A stretch of 64,000 nt of DNA from Gracilaria domingensis (GCA_022539475.1 VCMS01000011.1:1-64000), one strand, 5' to 3'. Positions 42,562 through 54,076 are shown, counted from the stretch's first letter. Translations and numbers: made by a program. The notes: generated by a model not told the origin, from the letters alone.

Positions 42562-43815
42562 ATGTCCAATTACCGTCGCGACCCGTACGCCCCCCAGGGC
42601 GGCGACCCGTACGCGCGCTCCGCGCGTCAGGACCCTTATGCCTCCTCCTACGCCTACGCCCAGAAGCGCGAGCGCGAGTTTGACTATGACCGTGACAGTA
42701 AGCGTCCCAGGTACCCGGATCATGAGCAGCATCGCGCTCAGTATGACCCCTACGGTCGTCCGCAAGAAGCCTCCTACAACGATCAGTATCGCGGCAGGGG
42801 TCGCGAAGACTACTCCCGTCAAGATTATCGCTCTCAGCAGGCATATGGATATGACTCCCGCCGTCAGGACGACCGCTATGGAGCTCAAGATGCTTACGGA
42901 AGGCGTGATGATTATGGGCGTGGTGCAGGGAATGGTGCTGGTTATGAAGACCGCCGCAACCAGTATGACAATCGTTCCGGTGCTGGCTACGACTACTCTC
43001 GTCCCGAGTACCCCCGCCGTCAAGACGATCGCTATATGAACCGTGGTTATGAAGAGCGTTATGCGTCTGGTGGCAACTATGACCGCCAGGGCGGCTTTGA
43101 TCGTCAAGGAGGTGGTTATGATCGTCAGGGAGGAGGTTATGATCGCGGACAGAGAGGAGGCTACGGCGGCTACGGCAACAATGGTGGTGGCGGCGGTGGT
43201 GGTTATGGTCGAGGTTATGGTGGTGGCGGATACGACAATGGAGGTGGTTACGGCGGTGGTGGAGGTGGTAGGGGTCGTGGCCGTGGACGCGGCCGTGGAC
43301 GCGGTCGCGGCCGCGGCCGTGGAGGTCGTGGAGGTGGAAGGCCAGCTGAGAAAGAGAAGCCGCAGCCGTACATTGCCAACTTTGAGGAGGATCTCAGGAT
43401 GGCCATGGCTGAACGCAATTTCCGAAAGCCCGACCACGACAAACGTCTTGATGGCCCGGATTTCGAAGATCCGGAGAACCCCGACACTGTGTTTGCGCAG
43501 CCTACCGAGGATACCCCAATGGACCCTTCTGTCGCTGTGCTCGAAAAGGATCCCGATGAGGAATCGTGCTCTATAATGGTTAGCGGCTTTCCGAAGGATG
43601 GCCCGATGGAGAAGCTCGTTGATTATTTCAAGTCCATGGCCAGCCTTCGCAAGGAACCGGAGCAGATGGAAGATAGCACTATCAAAATTGCTTTCAACCA
43701 GAAGAAGGATGTTCCGTTTGTTATCAAGTGGTTCAAGGATCCTGAGAAGGCTCAGATCCATACTTGCACCGTCCAGGTTCATGCTGTTAACCCGCAAGTG
43801 TTGCAAGCTAGTTAG
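42562..43815 (+). CDS. RGG/YG-rich RNA-binding protein with C-terminal RRM-like domain
   Basis: 417 residues from the ATG at 42,562 (MSNYRRDPYAPQGG); an earlier in-frame ATG at 42,502 is less likely because its peptide is not of the same composition. The first 230 residues are Tyr/Arg/Asp/Gln/Gly-rich with repeats such as YDRQGG and RRQDDRY, a low-complexity, phase-separating type. A block of RG dipeptides (nine or more in a row) and RGG motifs follows near 43,263-43,345. The last 170 residues are ordinary: an acidic linker, then a degenerate RRM-like fold (SCSIMVSGFPKDGPMEKLVD...TIKIAF). A nuclear or stress-granule role in mRNA handling is likely. The long antisense frame at 42,460-43,806 is an artefact of repeats. 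Confidence 0.8.
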   Translation: MSNYRRDPYAPQGGDPYARSARQDPYASSYAYAQKREREFDYDRDSKRPRYPDHEQHRAQYDPYGRPQEASYNDQYRGRGREDYSRQDYRSQQAYGYDSRRQDDRYGAQDAYGRRDDYGRGAGNGAGYEDRRNQYDNRSGAGYDYSRPEYPRRQDDRYMNRGYEERYASGGNYDRQGGFDRQGGGYDRQGGGYDRGQRGGYGGYGNNGGGGGGGYGRGYGGGGYDNGGGYGGGGGGRGRGRGRGRGRGRGRGRGGRGGGRPAEKEKPQPYIANFEEDLRMAMAERNFRKPDHDKRLDGPDFEDPENPDTVFAQPTEDTPMDPSVAVLEKDPDEESCSIMVSGFPKDGPMEKLVDYFKSMASLRKEPEQMEDSTIKIAFNQKKDVPFVIKWFKDPEKAQIHTCTVQVHAVNPQVLQAS

Positions 43816-45399
43816 TCGTGTGAAATGCTCCGTATTTCATGTTTATTCATGACGCCCACATCGATTCAACGTTACATGGAAGTCATTCCAAATTGTTGAT
43901 GTGCATTATGCGTCCACTGTGTGGCACAATACTTACTATGTATCACACAACGAGATGAAAGTACTCCTGAGACTGGACCAAGACCCTTCGCAGATAAAAC
44001 GCTTGCGTTTCTTGGGTATCGATGACGTACCGTTCCTTAACGCATGGTTCTTCGCTTTCGATCTTGTAACATTACGTTCCACAGTGAACCGGTGAGACCT
44101 AATGTGGTTGGAGTTTTGCTTGTGTTGAAACACACTTGCTCATTCGAGAGAAACGTGGGGTCCTGCGTTGATGCAACGTTTGCCCCGCGTAGAGTACTTA
44201 CAGAGTATCGATCCTCGATCATCGGCAAGTGAAAATCGTCAGTACATACTTTCGTATGTCGTTGTAATGGTAATCTTTATGACATTCACTCTTGCAGTTG
44301 AGTTCGAAGTAAAGGATACTCCATTTCAGGCCCAGAGTTTGAATGATTAATGCTCGGTTATTCAAACCATTCACCTGTTCTGTTTGAGCTGCTTCTATGC
44401 CCGTGCGTGAAAGGTCCATCTGGCTGCGAGCGCCTATTCATCTAACTCATCCAGCGCTCGGTTCGAGTCTTTGTTGCTGACACAGCAAATCTTATTTGCC
44501 GATTGCTCGCTGCATGACACTCTTGTTTTGAGTTGGAAGGTGTCGCAGTAAGAAGATACACAAGACTGTAACATGAAAAAGAACAGATTACGCATCGGAT
44601 CTATCTGACAGGAATAACAATTCCTCAATCTTCTTTCATGCTTGTGAGTGACAAACTTATCTCTCTGAGATCAATTTGATATTCTCCTTTTCCTCCTCAG
44701 TGTCTTTTACGGACAGTAATCAAGTTGGGCCCAATAGGCAAGACAGCCGACATTAGCATGCAAAGCAGCCTAGTGTGTGTAGCACGGCAACGGATTTGTA
44801 GTAGGTGACTGCGTTATTGGGGAAAGTATAAGTACTATGCTGTAGGTTGTTATGTCCTGAGCAAGACCTCTACGCATCGATACTCCGATACTGCAGATCG
44901 GATGCGTGTTCACAAATTAGAGAGAGATTCAGATCTTTGCAAATCTGCCAAGGTCCAGCAAACCTTGGCAGAAATGCCTAGACTTCGCCAACCGTCCTAG
45001 TAGGAAAGAACGAATACAATTTATATGAAGGTTTTCTGGGGTCTTTAGGTAGACCGTTGGCTGCAATGGACAAGGCGACTGCGAATTACAAAGGGAAGCC
45101 ATGGCTGCCTATGAACGAACGAGTGATCGTTTGCTTGAGGCGCGATTCGCAATGCGAATTCTGCACTTGCAGAGTCCGCAGGGAGACACTCACAGCAAAA
45201 CTGATTGGCATCGAGGATGCATTTTTTCGAATTTGACCGAAGCAGGAGTTTCTGTCCCATTGGGACAGGGAAATGAGGTCTCACTACGCGAGGAAGTGCA
45301 ATAACTGATGGAACAGAGCAGGGCCGAAGAGTCTATACATGTTTACGCCCTTTCGTGTATGTCCCCAAGTTTGTCACCCCTTCCCATTCGAACTGCCAA
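43816..45399. other. Intergenic, no gene seen
   Basis: 1.58 kb between two plus-strand genes. Short frames (43,901-44,350 and 45,101-45,304) have no recognisable domain. A small perfect hairpin lies at 44,944-44,972. The right end should hold the promoter of the TPR-protein gene. Confidence 0.5.
44944..44972. repeat. Small perfect hairpin
   Basis: TCTGCCAAGGT at 44,944-44,954 pairs with ACCTTGGCAGA at 44,962-44,972 across a 7-nt loop. It is not followed by a T run. Function unknown. Confidence 0.6.
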
Positions 45400-47364
45400 A
45401 TGTCTTCCATGGAGGGCGCACCCCCCTTAGCTCTTCGGCTTGTACAATTGGGGAGGGCCCTTGCGAATCAGAGTCGATTTAAGAAGGCTGCGCTTGTATA
45501 TCTTTCAGCTGCGACTGCCTCGAAGATGCGCCCCGAAATTCAAGTGTTCTGCATGTATCAGACGGCTCTTCAATACTACAACTACGTGTTAAACTCTGAA
45601 GACTCTAAGGCTGTTGAAGAGCTTACCAGAGCGCTACAAATCGTACACAAGTGTAACCTGCTGATGTTAAAGCAACCATCATCATTCGATGTAAGGATGC
45701 AGATAACAGCCCTGACCGAACGAATATATACTTCATGCGGGAATCTCGTTTCTGCCGCCAAGGCGATCAATTTCGGCCTTGAAACAATTGCTCGGAGTCA
45801 AGAGAATCGTTTGAATCTCATGAAGTGGTGGGCATATTTCCGGAGCCGTGCAATTCAGAATACATTGGCCTGTGACAATTCGATACAGCATGCTTCTAGT
45901 ATGGCATTGGAGACGGCAGAGCAGTGCCACAAGAGCGGCGACAAAATCTCGGCTGTCGGGTTTTACCTCTCGCAATGCCAGTTGGCCCTGACGAATCCTT
46001 CTCCAAGGGTTCTTATTTCCCCTCAGTTTGAACGCGCACGAAGTTGTCTTATGGATATAACGCCAGTTTCCCCGGCACAGCGCTCGGACATGACCTTGCT
46101 TTCCATCTGCCAGTGTATATTGGAAGCGTTTTCGTGTTTTCGAATTGGTCACGTTACCGAAGTTAGTTCAAATGTCATGAGTCGCTTGCAGGAGGCTTAT
46201 ACGAGAGCAAGAGCTTTGAAGGCTGCTGGAAATGTGAAGACAAACTGGAAGTGGTTGAACTTAGATATCATTGCGGCATTGGCATTTTACATTCTAGGCG
46301 TAGTTCGTCGTAATGACAACGGTGGGGACGTGCGGCCAAAGAATCATCCAACCAGAATGGTCTTGATTGCTTTGACAAAGATTGGAATTTCCCCGAAAGT
46401 TCTTCAGGAACTGAAGGCGTCGGATTTGAGTATTGCAGGGATCTCCAATGTAGCCAAAGTTGCACTGTGCATAGCGCTATTTGAAGGAGCTGCTCGGTCT
46501 TACTTGGCAGAAGGTGATCTACGAGAAGCAGGCGTGTTTGTATCGGCCGCCGCGAGATTCGTCTTTTCGGATACCCTTTCTTGCAAGTTGATCTCACGTG
46601 TAGAAAGAGGCGAAAGCATTGATCTTTCTCCAGTCCTATCTACTGATCTACCTTATGGAGAGTTGCTTCAACGAAATGCAGTATTCTTGCTAATGTCGGA
46701 GTACCATAGCTTACGTGCGAGTCTCTCTGGCGCTCGAGTCGCTACCAGGTTCTTACATGCAATGAAGATGCTGCCAAGGAGACTGCGATCGGAAAAAGGA
46801 ACGCTTTGTATCACCGATTCTTGGCAACTAGCCGTTTCCCACCTTTCTCTTCTGGTTGGAACGGAAAGGACAAAGAGCCCCTTCGAGATTGAAGGATCCC
46901 ATTCAGGTGCACCAGGTACATACGAGGAAGATGTAGCCCGAAAAGACTTTGTGAGCAGTCAAGTTGTAGCAATGGCATTGTTCACGGTTGGAGTGTATCA
47001 CCTTCGAAAGCCTGCCATTATCGAAGCTCAACGGGCACTCAGCGCTGCCATAGATCTGTTAAAGGATATGAAGGCACTAAATAAACAGGCTGTGTCTAAC
47101 GCATTGGCGGTCTACAGCGGAGTTGGAATGCTACACCTTTCGATTACTAAAAAGGATTGCAATATGACCCAGGAAGCTGTCAGTTTAGCCCAAGCTATAA
47201 ATGATCCGGTCACCATGGTGCGAACATGTCGTCAAAGAAGGAAGCTCGTTCATCGTCTTGGTTTTGGAACTGCAGAAAAGCAGAAGACTGAAAAGCTTCT
47301 AAGAGAGGCCATGGCATTATCAGAAGCAAAACGAAAACAAGCCAGACCGCACATCTTGGGTTGA
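45400..47364 (+). CDS. TPR-type helical repeat protein, probably cohesin loader MAU2/SCC4
   Basis: 654 residues from the ATG at 45,400 (MSSMEGAPPLALRL); the longer frame starts at a GTG. The whole protein is helix-rich with TPR-like hairpins, for example RFKKAALVYLSAATAS, and a C-terminal set FTVGVYHLRKPAIIEAQRAL, then AVYSGVGMLHLSITKKD and EAVSLAQAINDPVTMVRTCR. That final series, with its order and spacing, resembles the C-terminal TPRs of MAU2/SCC4, the partner of NIPBL/SCC2 in loading cohesin on chromatin. Length (about 620-670) also fits. Sequence identity is low by eye, so another TPR scaffold is possible. Confidence 0.5.
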   Translation: MSSMEGAPPLALRLVQLGRALANQSRFKKAALVYLSAATASKMRPEIQVFCMYQTALQYYNYVLNSEDSKAVEELTRALQIVHKCNLLMLKQPSSFDVRMQITALTERIYTSCGNLVSAAKAINFGLETIARSQENRLNLMKWWAYFRSRAIQNTLACDNSIQHASSMALETAEQCHKSGDKISAVGFYLSQCQLALTNPSPRVLISPQFERARSCLMDITPVSPAQRSDMTLLSICQCILEAFSCFRIGHVTEVSSNVMSRLQEAYTRARALKAAGNVKTNWKWLNLDIIAALAFYILGVVRRNDNGGDVRPKNHPTRMVLIALTKIGISPKVLQELKASDLSIAGISNVAKVALCIALFEGAARSYLAEGDLREAGVFVSAAARFVFSDTLSCKLISRVERGESIDLSPVLSTDLPYGELLQRNAVFLLMSEYHSLRASLSGARVATRFLHAMKMLPRRLRSEKGTLCITDSWQLAVSHLSLLVGTERTKSPFEIEGSHSGAPGTYEEDVARKDFVSSQVVAMALFTVGVYHLRKPAIIEAQRALSAAIDLLKDMKALNKQAVSNALAVYSGVGMLHLSITKKDCNMTQEAVSLAQAINDPVTMVRTCRQRRKLVHRLGFGTAEKQKTEKLLREAMALSEAKRKQARPHILG

Positions 47365-47683
47365 TTAGGGTTGCTTGTATAACTTATTCCTAGCTCTGGG
47401 AACGTCTTGCGTATTCAGGGCTTAAAACGAAATAACTTGCAGCCAAACGGGGTTCATTTGCTGATATGCTCATGTTCAGCTATCGAAATGCGAATGTGAA
47501 AGCAAGGATTAACAAGCCGTCCCACCTGAGAACTGATATTTTACAGCACTGCTTCTTCAAACATACTTCTGGTATTTTCATTTTCATGGACCGTGTCCGC
47601 TTCTATTGTTCGTTGCCTTATGAGACGAACTGTTTCAACGCTTACGGATATTAAAACCGCTTTCAGCAGTTTAGATGGAGGTG
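47365..47683. other. Intergenic between convergent genes
   Basis: 319 bp shared 3' region of the TPR-protein and RecQ genes. Nothing notable. Confidence 0.5.
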
Positions 47684-49807
47684 TTATTCAATCCTGCACT
47701 CCTTCTCGGCTGCCTGAAGAAGAACCTTAAAATCATGGTCAGACATGGAACCAAAGGTTCGGAGCCTTCGAAAACGCCTAGAAATCACTGGAGACGTGAT
47801 ACCGGCAGCGAAGCGGGCTACTAACAAAGGATTATCCTTCGGAAGATCCTCTAGTTGAATGAGGGCCCATCGGGCTTTGTCTAACTTCTTGTACTCCCTC
47901 TCTCTCATCTGGTCCCAAATTTTGGTGTGCTGCACACCTTGATTAAGGCAGAATTCGCAATGGCCGCAGCCTGTTGAACTGACTTCGTCTCCAAGATGCT
48001 TCGCCAACCGCCATGTCTGGCATTCATCTGCACTGAAAAACTTAAGAACTTCATGAAGGCGACCAATCTGTCGTTGCTGTGCTTTGACGAGCTTGTTGTA
48101 AAGGTTGTCTGCCACGGTGTTTACGTCTTCAGGCACCCTTTTCACTCTCGCGCGATGTTTCAACTTTTTAGGTTTTGCTTCAACCATGTATCCGTCTACA
48201 ACCATGTCATCACAGAGCCTAGAGACTTGACCATACTCCATATCCATCTCTTCGGCTACCTTGGTCACATCTACTGTAATAAAAGCTTTTTTGACGGTTG
48301 AGATCGAAATGATCCTACCAGCTGGGCTGTTTTGAGCGGGCCAACGCCTCTGATCCGCAGGATGCATACGGAGATCGATGAAAGAAAAGAATGGTGTGCT
48401 TTCCTCAATTGCGCCTTCAGAAATATCCAGGTGTGCTAATATCTGACCTAAACATGTATCTCGAATGTCGTGGTTGAAGCACAGGTCATAAGTAGAAAAC
48501 TCAATATGGCCGTCGACTTTTGCGTTCTGAAAAAGCTCCTGGACGATCTTACGCACCGCATCCTTGGTTGGGGTTTCACCAAGTATAAATCCTTCCAATG
48601 TTGGCACATCATCGATGCAGATTAAGGCTTCACAAATACTCGGCAAGCCATCGCGCCCAGCTCTTCCAATTTCTTGAACATAACCTTCAATAGTTTTAGG
48701 CATGTTGAGATGATAAACGTAGCGTATACTTGAATGATCCATGCCCATTCCAAAAGCGATGGTGGCGACCACGATCGCATCCTTTTTATTTTCCATGAAC
48801 TCTTCTTGTGTCTTCTTTCTATCTTCTTGTTTCATCCCAGCATGATAAGAAGCAGCCTGATAGAAGCCTCGAGCTCTAAGCATTTCGGCAACCTTTGTCG
48901 CAGTGGCTTGCAGAGTAACGTACACTATTGTCGGTCCTTCCGGCCTCTCCTTCAAACGACTGACAAGCATATCAACTCTAGACTGCATCATGTCCTCGAG
49001 ACGAGATGTATTACGGGGAGATTCTACATTGGTGATTCTAATTGTCAGATTCGGTCTAATCGATGGAGTCCTGACCAAGGCAGTAGGATATGGAATATCA
49101 AGCGCTGTACAAATGTCCGCACAGACCTGGGGTGTTGCAGTCGCGGTTAGAGCAAGGCGTCGTTGACAGTTAAGACGGGCAGCCCATCTTGAAAGGCGCA
49201 AGTAATCCGGTCTGAACGAATGCCCCCATTCGGATACACAGTGAGCCTCATCAACGGCAAAAAGAGCCACTCGAACAGTCTTGACTAGTTGTATGAATCT
49301 AGTGTTCTTAAATCGTTCAGGGCTAACAAACAAAAGCCGAACATCTCCTTCCCTTACACGCTTGAATACATCTCTTGTCTCGACTGCTGACAAACTAGAA
49401 TCCAAACAAGCCGCAGCAAAGCCTTTCTTCACCAATGCATCAGTTTGATCCTTCATAAGTGCCATAAGAGGAGACACTACCAATGTAAGACCGTCATTGA
49501 AGAGAAAGCTTGGAAGCTGATAGCAGAGAGATTTCCCTGCTCCTGTGGGAAAAACGGCTAAGCTTCGACCTGCTTTTGCTGAAGGAATCCCTGCTTTTGG
49601 AGCGTCAGGGGTACCAAGGACAAGTTCAATAACGTCCCGTTGCCCGTTTCGGAAAGAGTCAAAACCAAATCGCGTCCGGAGCAACTGTTCGGCATCAGCC
49701 ATTGTCGGGTTTCGGGGAGTTCCCATTTGAAACAATGTGCGACGAAGAAGAAAACACCGAGCCGAATGCAGTTTTGAGTGAAGTAGATGTCGAGCGGGAA
49801 GAAGCAT
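47684..49807 (-). CDS. RecQ-family ATP-dependent DNA helicase
   Basis: 707 residues. Helicase motifs: motif 0 FRNGQRDVI, Walker A FPTGAGKS (86-93), DEAH box AVDEAHCVSEWGHSFRPDY (from about 185), motif III LALTATAT, motif V/VI region IAFGMGMDHSSIRYVYH and QEIGRAGRDG. After the helicase core come RecQ C-terminal elements, including a zinc cluster (CQTWRLAKHL, then GCGHCEFC) and a helical tail. There is no visible HRDC domain. RecQ enzymes unwind 3'-5' and suppress illegitimate recombination. The N-terminal 35 residues (MLLPARHLLHSKLHSARCF) are basic and hydrophobic like an organelle presequence; a second ATG at residue 36 (MADAEQLLRTRFGF) would give a nuclear form. Confidence 0.93.
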   Translation of the reverse strand: MLLPARHLLHSKLHSARCFLLRRTLFQMGTPRNPTMADAEQLLRTRFGFDSFRNGQRDVIELVLGTPDAPKAGIPSAKAGRSLAVFPTGAGKSLCYQLPSFLFNDGLTLVVSPLMALMKDQTDALVKKGFAAACLDSSLSAVETRDVFKRVREGDVRLLFVSPERFKNTRFIQLVKTVRVALFAVDEAHCVSEWGHSFRPDYLRLSRWAARLNCQRRLALTATATPQVCADICTALDIPYPTALVRTPSIRPNLTIRITNVESPRNTSRLEDMMQSRVDMLVSRLKERPEGPTIVYVTLQATATKVAEMLRARGFYQAASYHAGMKQEDRKKTQEEFMENKKDAIVVATIAFGMGMDHSSIRYVYHLNMPKTIEGYVQEIGRAGRDGLPSICEALICIDDVPTLEGFILGETPTKDAVRKIVQELFQNAKVDGHIEFSTYDLCFNHDIRDTCLGQILAHLDISEGAIEESTPFFSFIDLRMHPADQRRWPAQNSPAGRIISISTVKKAFITVDVTKVAEEMDMEYGQVSRLCDDMVVDGYMVEAKPKKLKHRARVKRVPEDVNTVADNLYNKLVKAQQRQIGRLHEVLKFFSADECQTWRLAKHLGDEVSSTGCGHCEFCLNQGVQHTKIWDQMREREYKKLDKARWALIQLEDLPKDNPLLVARFAAGITSPVISRRFRRLRTFGSMSDHDFKVLLQAAEKECRIE

Positions 49808-50582
49808 GGACTACCTTCAACGTATATAAATGCAGCCTTCTGCCTCGGTGAGTTCGGAGACAGCGAGCTCGTATCCTAGCAGGTGTGCGTTTGTGCGTGT
49901 GTTGTGGATGGTGTCTCGCTGTCTACAATGAATGAATGAATGAATGAATCTACCGTGATTCCTCGCCAGTATGGTTTTTCTCGGTGTGATGCAGCGGTGC
50001 TGTTGATCCACATCAGTGATCTATACGTCGTGATCAAGATTGATTGAGATTGAGAACTGGCGGGAAGGACTCACTCGCTCAGTGGAGACACTTGTCGCCT
50101 CCCAATTGACTATTAGCCTGCCTCTTCCCATTAGTGGGCAAATGTTCTTTTCATCGATGAACCTTTCCGCTTCTCCGAGCACCCAGACGCGATGGCGGCG
50201 ATCAACAACGGTACGACGGTAGATACCGTCCTTTGTCAGGAGAGATTTTTGTTCAAAAATGGCCTCGCCTGACCCAGGAGCCGTACCACCTAACGACTAG
50301 ATCCGTCACGTCAAGATCGATCTTGGTCTTCCTGAAGTGGAAGCCTACACCGGACTAGTATCAAGGTAGCGCGGTCGCCTTCACGAAAATTGGTCTACCA
50401 AGGATATGAGGGCTACCACTAGAAAGCGGGACAAATATGTTATCCACTTTATTGTAAAGGTTATAGTCTGATACGCCTGATTCCGACGTGTACACCAGGA
50501 GGGCTATCTCTAAAGATGCTTCTCTGTTAATGAAAGCCAGGAAGCACGACAATATACTCCAGATGCGCAAAGTATTGTGAAG
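49808..50582. other. Intergenic with TGAA microsatellite
   Basis: 775 bp. A TGAA tetramer repeat (about five units) lies at 49,929-49,949, in the probable upstream region of the RecQ gene. Short frames have no recognisable content. Confidence 0.5.
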
Positions 50583-51038
50583 TTATTTGCTTTTTCTTTC
50601 ATCATTCTTTTTTCGCCACAAGAACTTGATAATGGAACTCTTCAATGTAGTCTTCTTTCGTTCCGCTGTTTCCAGTACTTTTTCCGCAGTTTTCACCTCC
50701 ATTCGTTCAAATGTTTTCTTTGTTGAATTGAGATCGACACTGAAAAGTTTGTCTTCGCCTTCATTATCCGCAGACTTCGGGGCAAACAAACTCATAGGTT
50801 CCACTTCAATGTCGTCCAGATTCACCTCATTCATTTCAAAAGCATCGGTATTAGCTTGAGTGCAAGCGTTTGTTCCTAGTGCATCTACTGCTTCCAAGCG
50901 GCGCATTCTATCATTATCAGCTTGTAACTGATCCATTTCCATTATCGAAACTGGTAGCTCCGCGCGCAGTAAGGCAAACTGGCGAGAAAGAATATCTTCA
51001 TCATCGATTGTAACGTAAGAACCAATGAAGTCACCCAT
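50583..51038 (-). CDS. Small acidic hypothetical protein
   Basis: 151 residues from the ATG at 51,038. The N-terminal third is helical and acidic (DDEDILSRQFALLRAELP), with a possible coiled coil near MEMDQLQADNDRMRRLEA. The C-terminal 45 residues are very basic and helical (TAEKVLETAERKKTTLKS, ending KKNDERKSK), which could be a nuclear localisation signal. No domain is recognised. A GAA-rich purine tract (about 51,047-51,066) lies just upstream on the coding strand. The composition and clean frame make it more likely real than chance, but nothing supports a function. Confidence 0.45.
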   Translation of the reverse strand: MGDFIGSYVTIDDEDILSRQFALLRAELPVSIMEMDQLQADNDRMRRLEAVDALGTNACTQANTDAFEMNEVNLDDIEVEPMSLFAPKSADNEGEDKLFSVDLNSTKKTFERMEVKTAEKVLETAERKKTTLKSSIIKFLWRKKNDERKSK

Positions 51039-53429
51039 GGTTGGTAGGTACTTCTTCTTCTTCTTCTTGGAACAGGAATAACTTCTTTCTCTTGTGAGTT
51101 AAGAGGAAATTTTCTGTGAGTGGGCGCTTGTTGGCGAATGAGGGAGTTGGATGGGAACTGAAGAGATGCGAAGCAGTGAAACTGATAACAAACAGGAAAG
51201 GCTTGTAGCACCACAAAACGCCTTGTAACGAACGGGTTTGCAGAGCACTCGCTGGTAAAAGAAATAAATGTAGCAGTGAGGCTAAACGGACGTCTTGGGT
51301 CGCACACTTTTATGTCTCATGGCTGTTAAAAACCAGGATCTGAAGAACGGTTCCTGTCGAGACGCACGCAAGATAGGAGACGTGGCGGGATTGAGTGGTG
51401 CTCAGGAGTGGACAAGTTGCGGTTTGAATGTAAACCGAGCCCGAAACGGAAGCTTTAGGCGTCATTACTCCGCTGGGGAGAACGGAATTGTATGGTATTT
51501 TGTCAAAAGCTCTTGTTGAAGAAAAGCTTTCCCCCATATGATCAGCTTCGATTCCGTTCTCTCGTCTCTAGGGATGGATGAGCTCTGCCGTCTTCTGAAT
51601 TCAGAGGATGAATCTTCAGATTCGACCACCCATGGAGCCAGGACTTGAGGGTGTAACTTACGTCAGTTGCTGACACAATAATTACACAGGATTAATAAGG
51701 CTTAAAAGTAGTGTAGGAGCAAATGGAAACCCACCAATCATTAGTCCGTGTCACCATGGGCGATAATATCCCGTGACAACGTGACCTCTTTCTGTCCTCT
51801 GTTAACAGTTCGGTCATCGGCAGTTGACCAACGGCCGTCAATGCTCGGAATGCATCACTTGGAGGGAAGCACAATGGCCCTTAGCTTAGCCACACTATCG
51901 ACGACAAAACACAAGACCTTCTGTCTTTTTTCACTCCGCACATTTACTTCTGTTCTACGTTGAAGTGTAACTTGTCGGAAGTCTTCTTTATCGAGTCATG
52001 CGGAAATTGTCTTGTTGCTTACTCAGGTTACGCGGTTCTTCCAACGGTGAGAGCTCGTTACGATTATAGGCGTTTGTCCACGGACGAAGGACAAGACTTG
52101 TTGCTATCTGCAACTCAAAAACTCCCTTGACAGATCCAGAGCTTGTTGTCCCGACTCTCTTCAACGGTCTCGTATCTGTGTCCCAGGTGGCAGCGATCAC
52201 AAGATCCGCTACTTGCCGTTTGACAATTCTCTTCCTTAATTCGCGGACGATGACTTGAGAGCAATTCTGAACTAATGTGAGGTCACTTATGAAAGATAAT
52301 TAAATACCACAGAGTGGCACTATAAGATTACTTTTGTACCAATTCACAAGTTACAAACAGTTGGTGGGTGCCTTTTCGTGACCAACGCAAATCTGGTAGG
52401 GTTTTCGGCATGATAACCAATCTATTGGACGAGTTTAACGAGATCTTGTTCCCTAACATTATTGCAATCTAATACAAAGTCTTTAAAACATTTTCTCACT
52501 ACCGGCGGCAGAAATCTAGAACTTTCTTAGGCCCGTTTGCGTATGACAACAGAAGTCTTTTGACCATCACGACGAAAAGCACGATGAAGTGTTCTACACC
52601 TGGTTCTTTTTGCATATCATTAAGCGAAGTGATCAATATCGTTTAACGCCCCCTACTGGCAGTTGCAAACAAATCTCTGTCCAGAAGAACCAATACAAGA
52701 AAGGATGCAAACATGAGCATACCTGCATCCTACAAGATCACATATCGATAACTGAATTTATGATCAACATTCTGAGCTCCTAAACGGCGCAAACCTCAGT
52801 TGGGAACAGTATCACGATCATCGGTTCACCTGCTGTTGATGTCATTGGGAGTTTTCTTGTGCTTCCGTACTACCTGACATTTCTTCTGTACTTTTTCTCT
52901 GTTATGAGCGTGCAAACCTAGTCATCTATCCAAGTGCCACAACTATCATACGGTATATAAGTTTGAGGTCCTTTTGTGGTTCCATCTTCCTCTTCAAGGT
53001 GAGGATATAATCGCCAGACACGCTCTTCTACTGGTGTAGCCCTTTACTCATGATTCGGACGCATTGCGAAAGCTACGCTTTCACTCTTATCATCTTAGAC
53101 AAAGATCAAACTTCTCTATGATAGGACTTCGATAAGTCCGTTTTCTGAGACATTATATGGCACTCTGTTCGTTCGGAATGATAACTAAGCCTCGCAGTAC
53201 CATTGAGGGATAAAGCTGCATAGATTTTACTATCAATTCGGGCAGAAATACTGTTTCTCAGATTGCAAAGAAATGTTTTGTTTTGTTTAGCACTCCTTAC
53301 CTTCAAGGGGCTGGATTTTCATTACTATAGCTGAGGGTTGTGCCAGGGTTTGAAGGAGAACCGATGATGTTGGGATGGTCGAATGTGGTTGTCCACCATT
53401 GGTAACTCCATACTCTTTTAATAAAGTGT
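51039..53429. other. Intergenic, no gene recognised
   Basis: 2.4 kb with only short unrelated frames on both strands (for example 51,295-51,519 plus and 51,988-52,200 minus), none with a recognisable domain. It may contain unrecognised exons or non-coding RNA; nothing specific is supported. Confidence 0.4.
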
Positions 53430-53675
53430 ATGTCTTCCTTCGCTCCAAACATCCTGCCAAGAAGGGCCTCTGGTGATGTCGAGGGGTCCTCAGAAGACCG
53501 ATCTAGAATGGCAATACATGATTACTCTATATTTAGAGCAGAAGGTTCGTCTGAAGGCGCGTCTTCTCAAGCCGTCTCGAAAGCAGAAACTGTCTTACGA
53601 ATGTCATTTGCGAAAAACAATTTGAAGATGGAAGACCCACGTATTGATCAATACGTTTGTCCACCCACCACGTGA
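53430..53675 (+). CDS. Possible small hypothetical protein
   Basis: 81 residues, ATG start, Ser/Glu/Arg-rich (RRASGDVEGSSEDRSRM; AEGSSEGASSQAVSKAE) with no domain. The upstream context is an AT-rich TTTTAATAAAG. The composition is biased in a protein-like way, but length and isolation leave it uncertain. Confidence 0.25.
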   Translation: MSSFAPNILPRRASGDVEGSSEDRSRMAIHDYSIFRAEGSSEGASSQAVSKAETVLRMSFAKNNLKMEDPRIDQYVCPPTT

Positions 53676-54076
53676 CCTGAATGTGTTCGGATTAATGTTA
53701 TGTCAGAATGATGAAACTCAAAAGAATCACAAACTCTACCCTAGTAGGGGACCCCCAATACGTGTAAGATAAAAGTTACCGCGCTCAAGAAGATTCTACA
53801 AGGAGCAGCGAGTGATGCCCCTCGCAAGGTTCCAAAAGATGCTTGCCGCTCGGGTTCAAACTTCTACCAATCTTTTTATACAGTGAAACTCCCCCTGTTA
53901 ATCTTTATCGATGATCCTAAACATTGTATGGGAGTCAATATACTAAATGCATTTTGTCACGGGTTCTTTTTTCCAAACCATTCTCCGCGACACGCAACTG
54001 TTAGTGAAGTCTCACCTTCAAGGCGCTAGTTGCTCCCGCCGAGGAGAACGAACTTTCGCAAGGCGGGAAAACTCAT

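Noticed and set aside
42460..43806. 448-codon open frame antisense to the RGG gene, Thr/Ile/Ala/Val-rich
   Set aside because: It mirrors the low-complexity Gly/Arg/Tyr repeats of the plus-strand gene; its composition follows from those codons and it has no domain.
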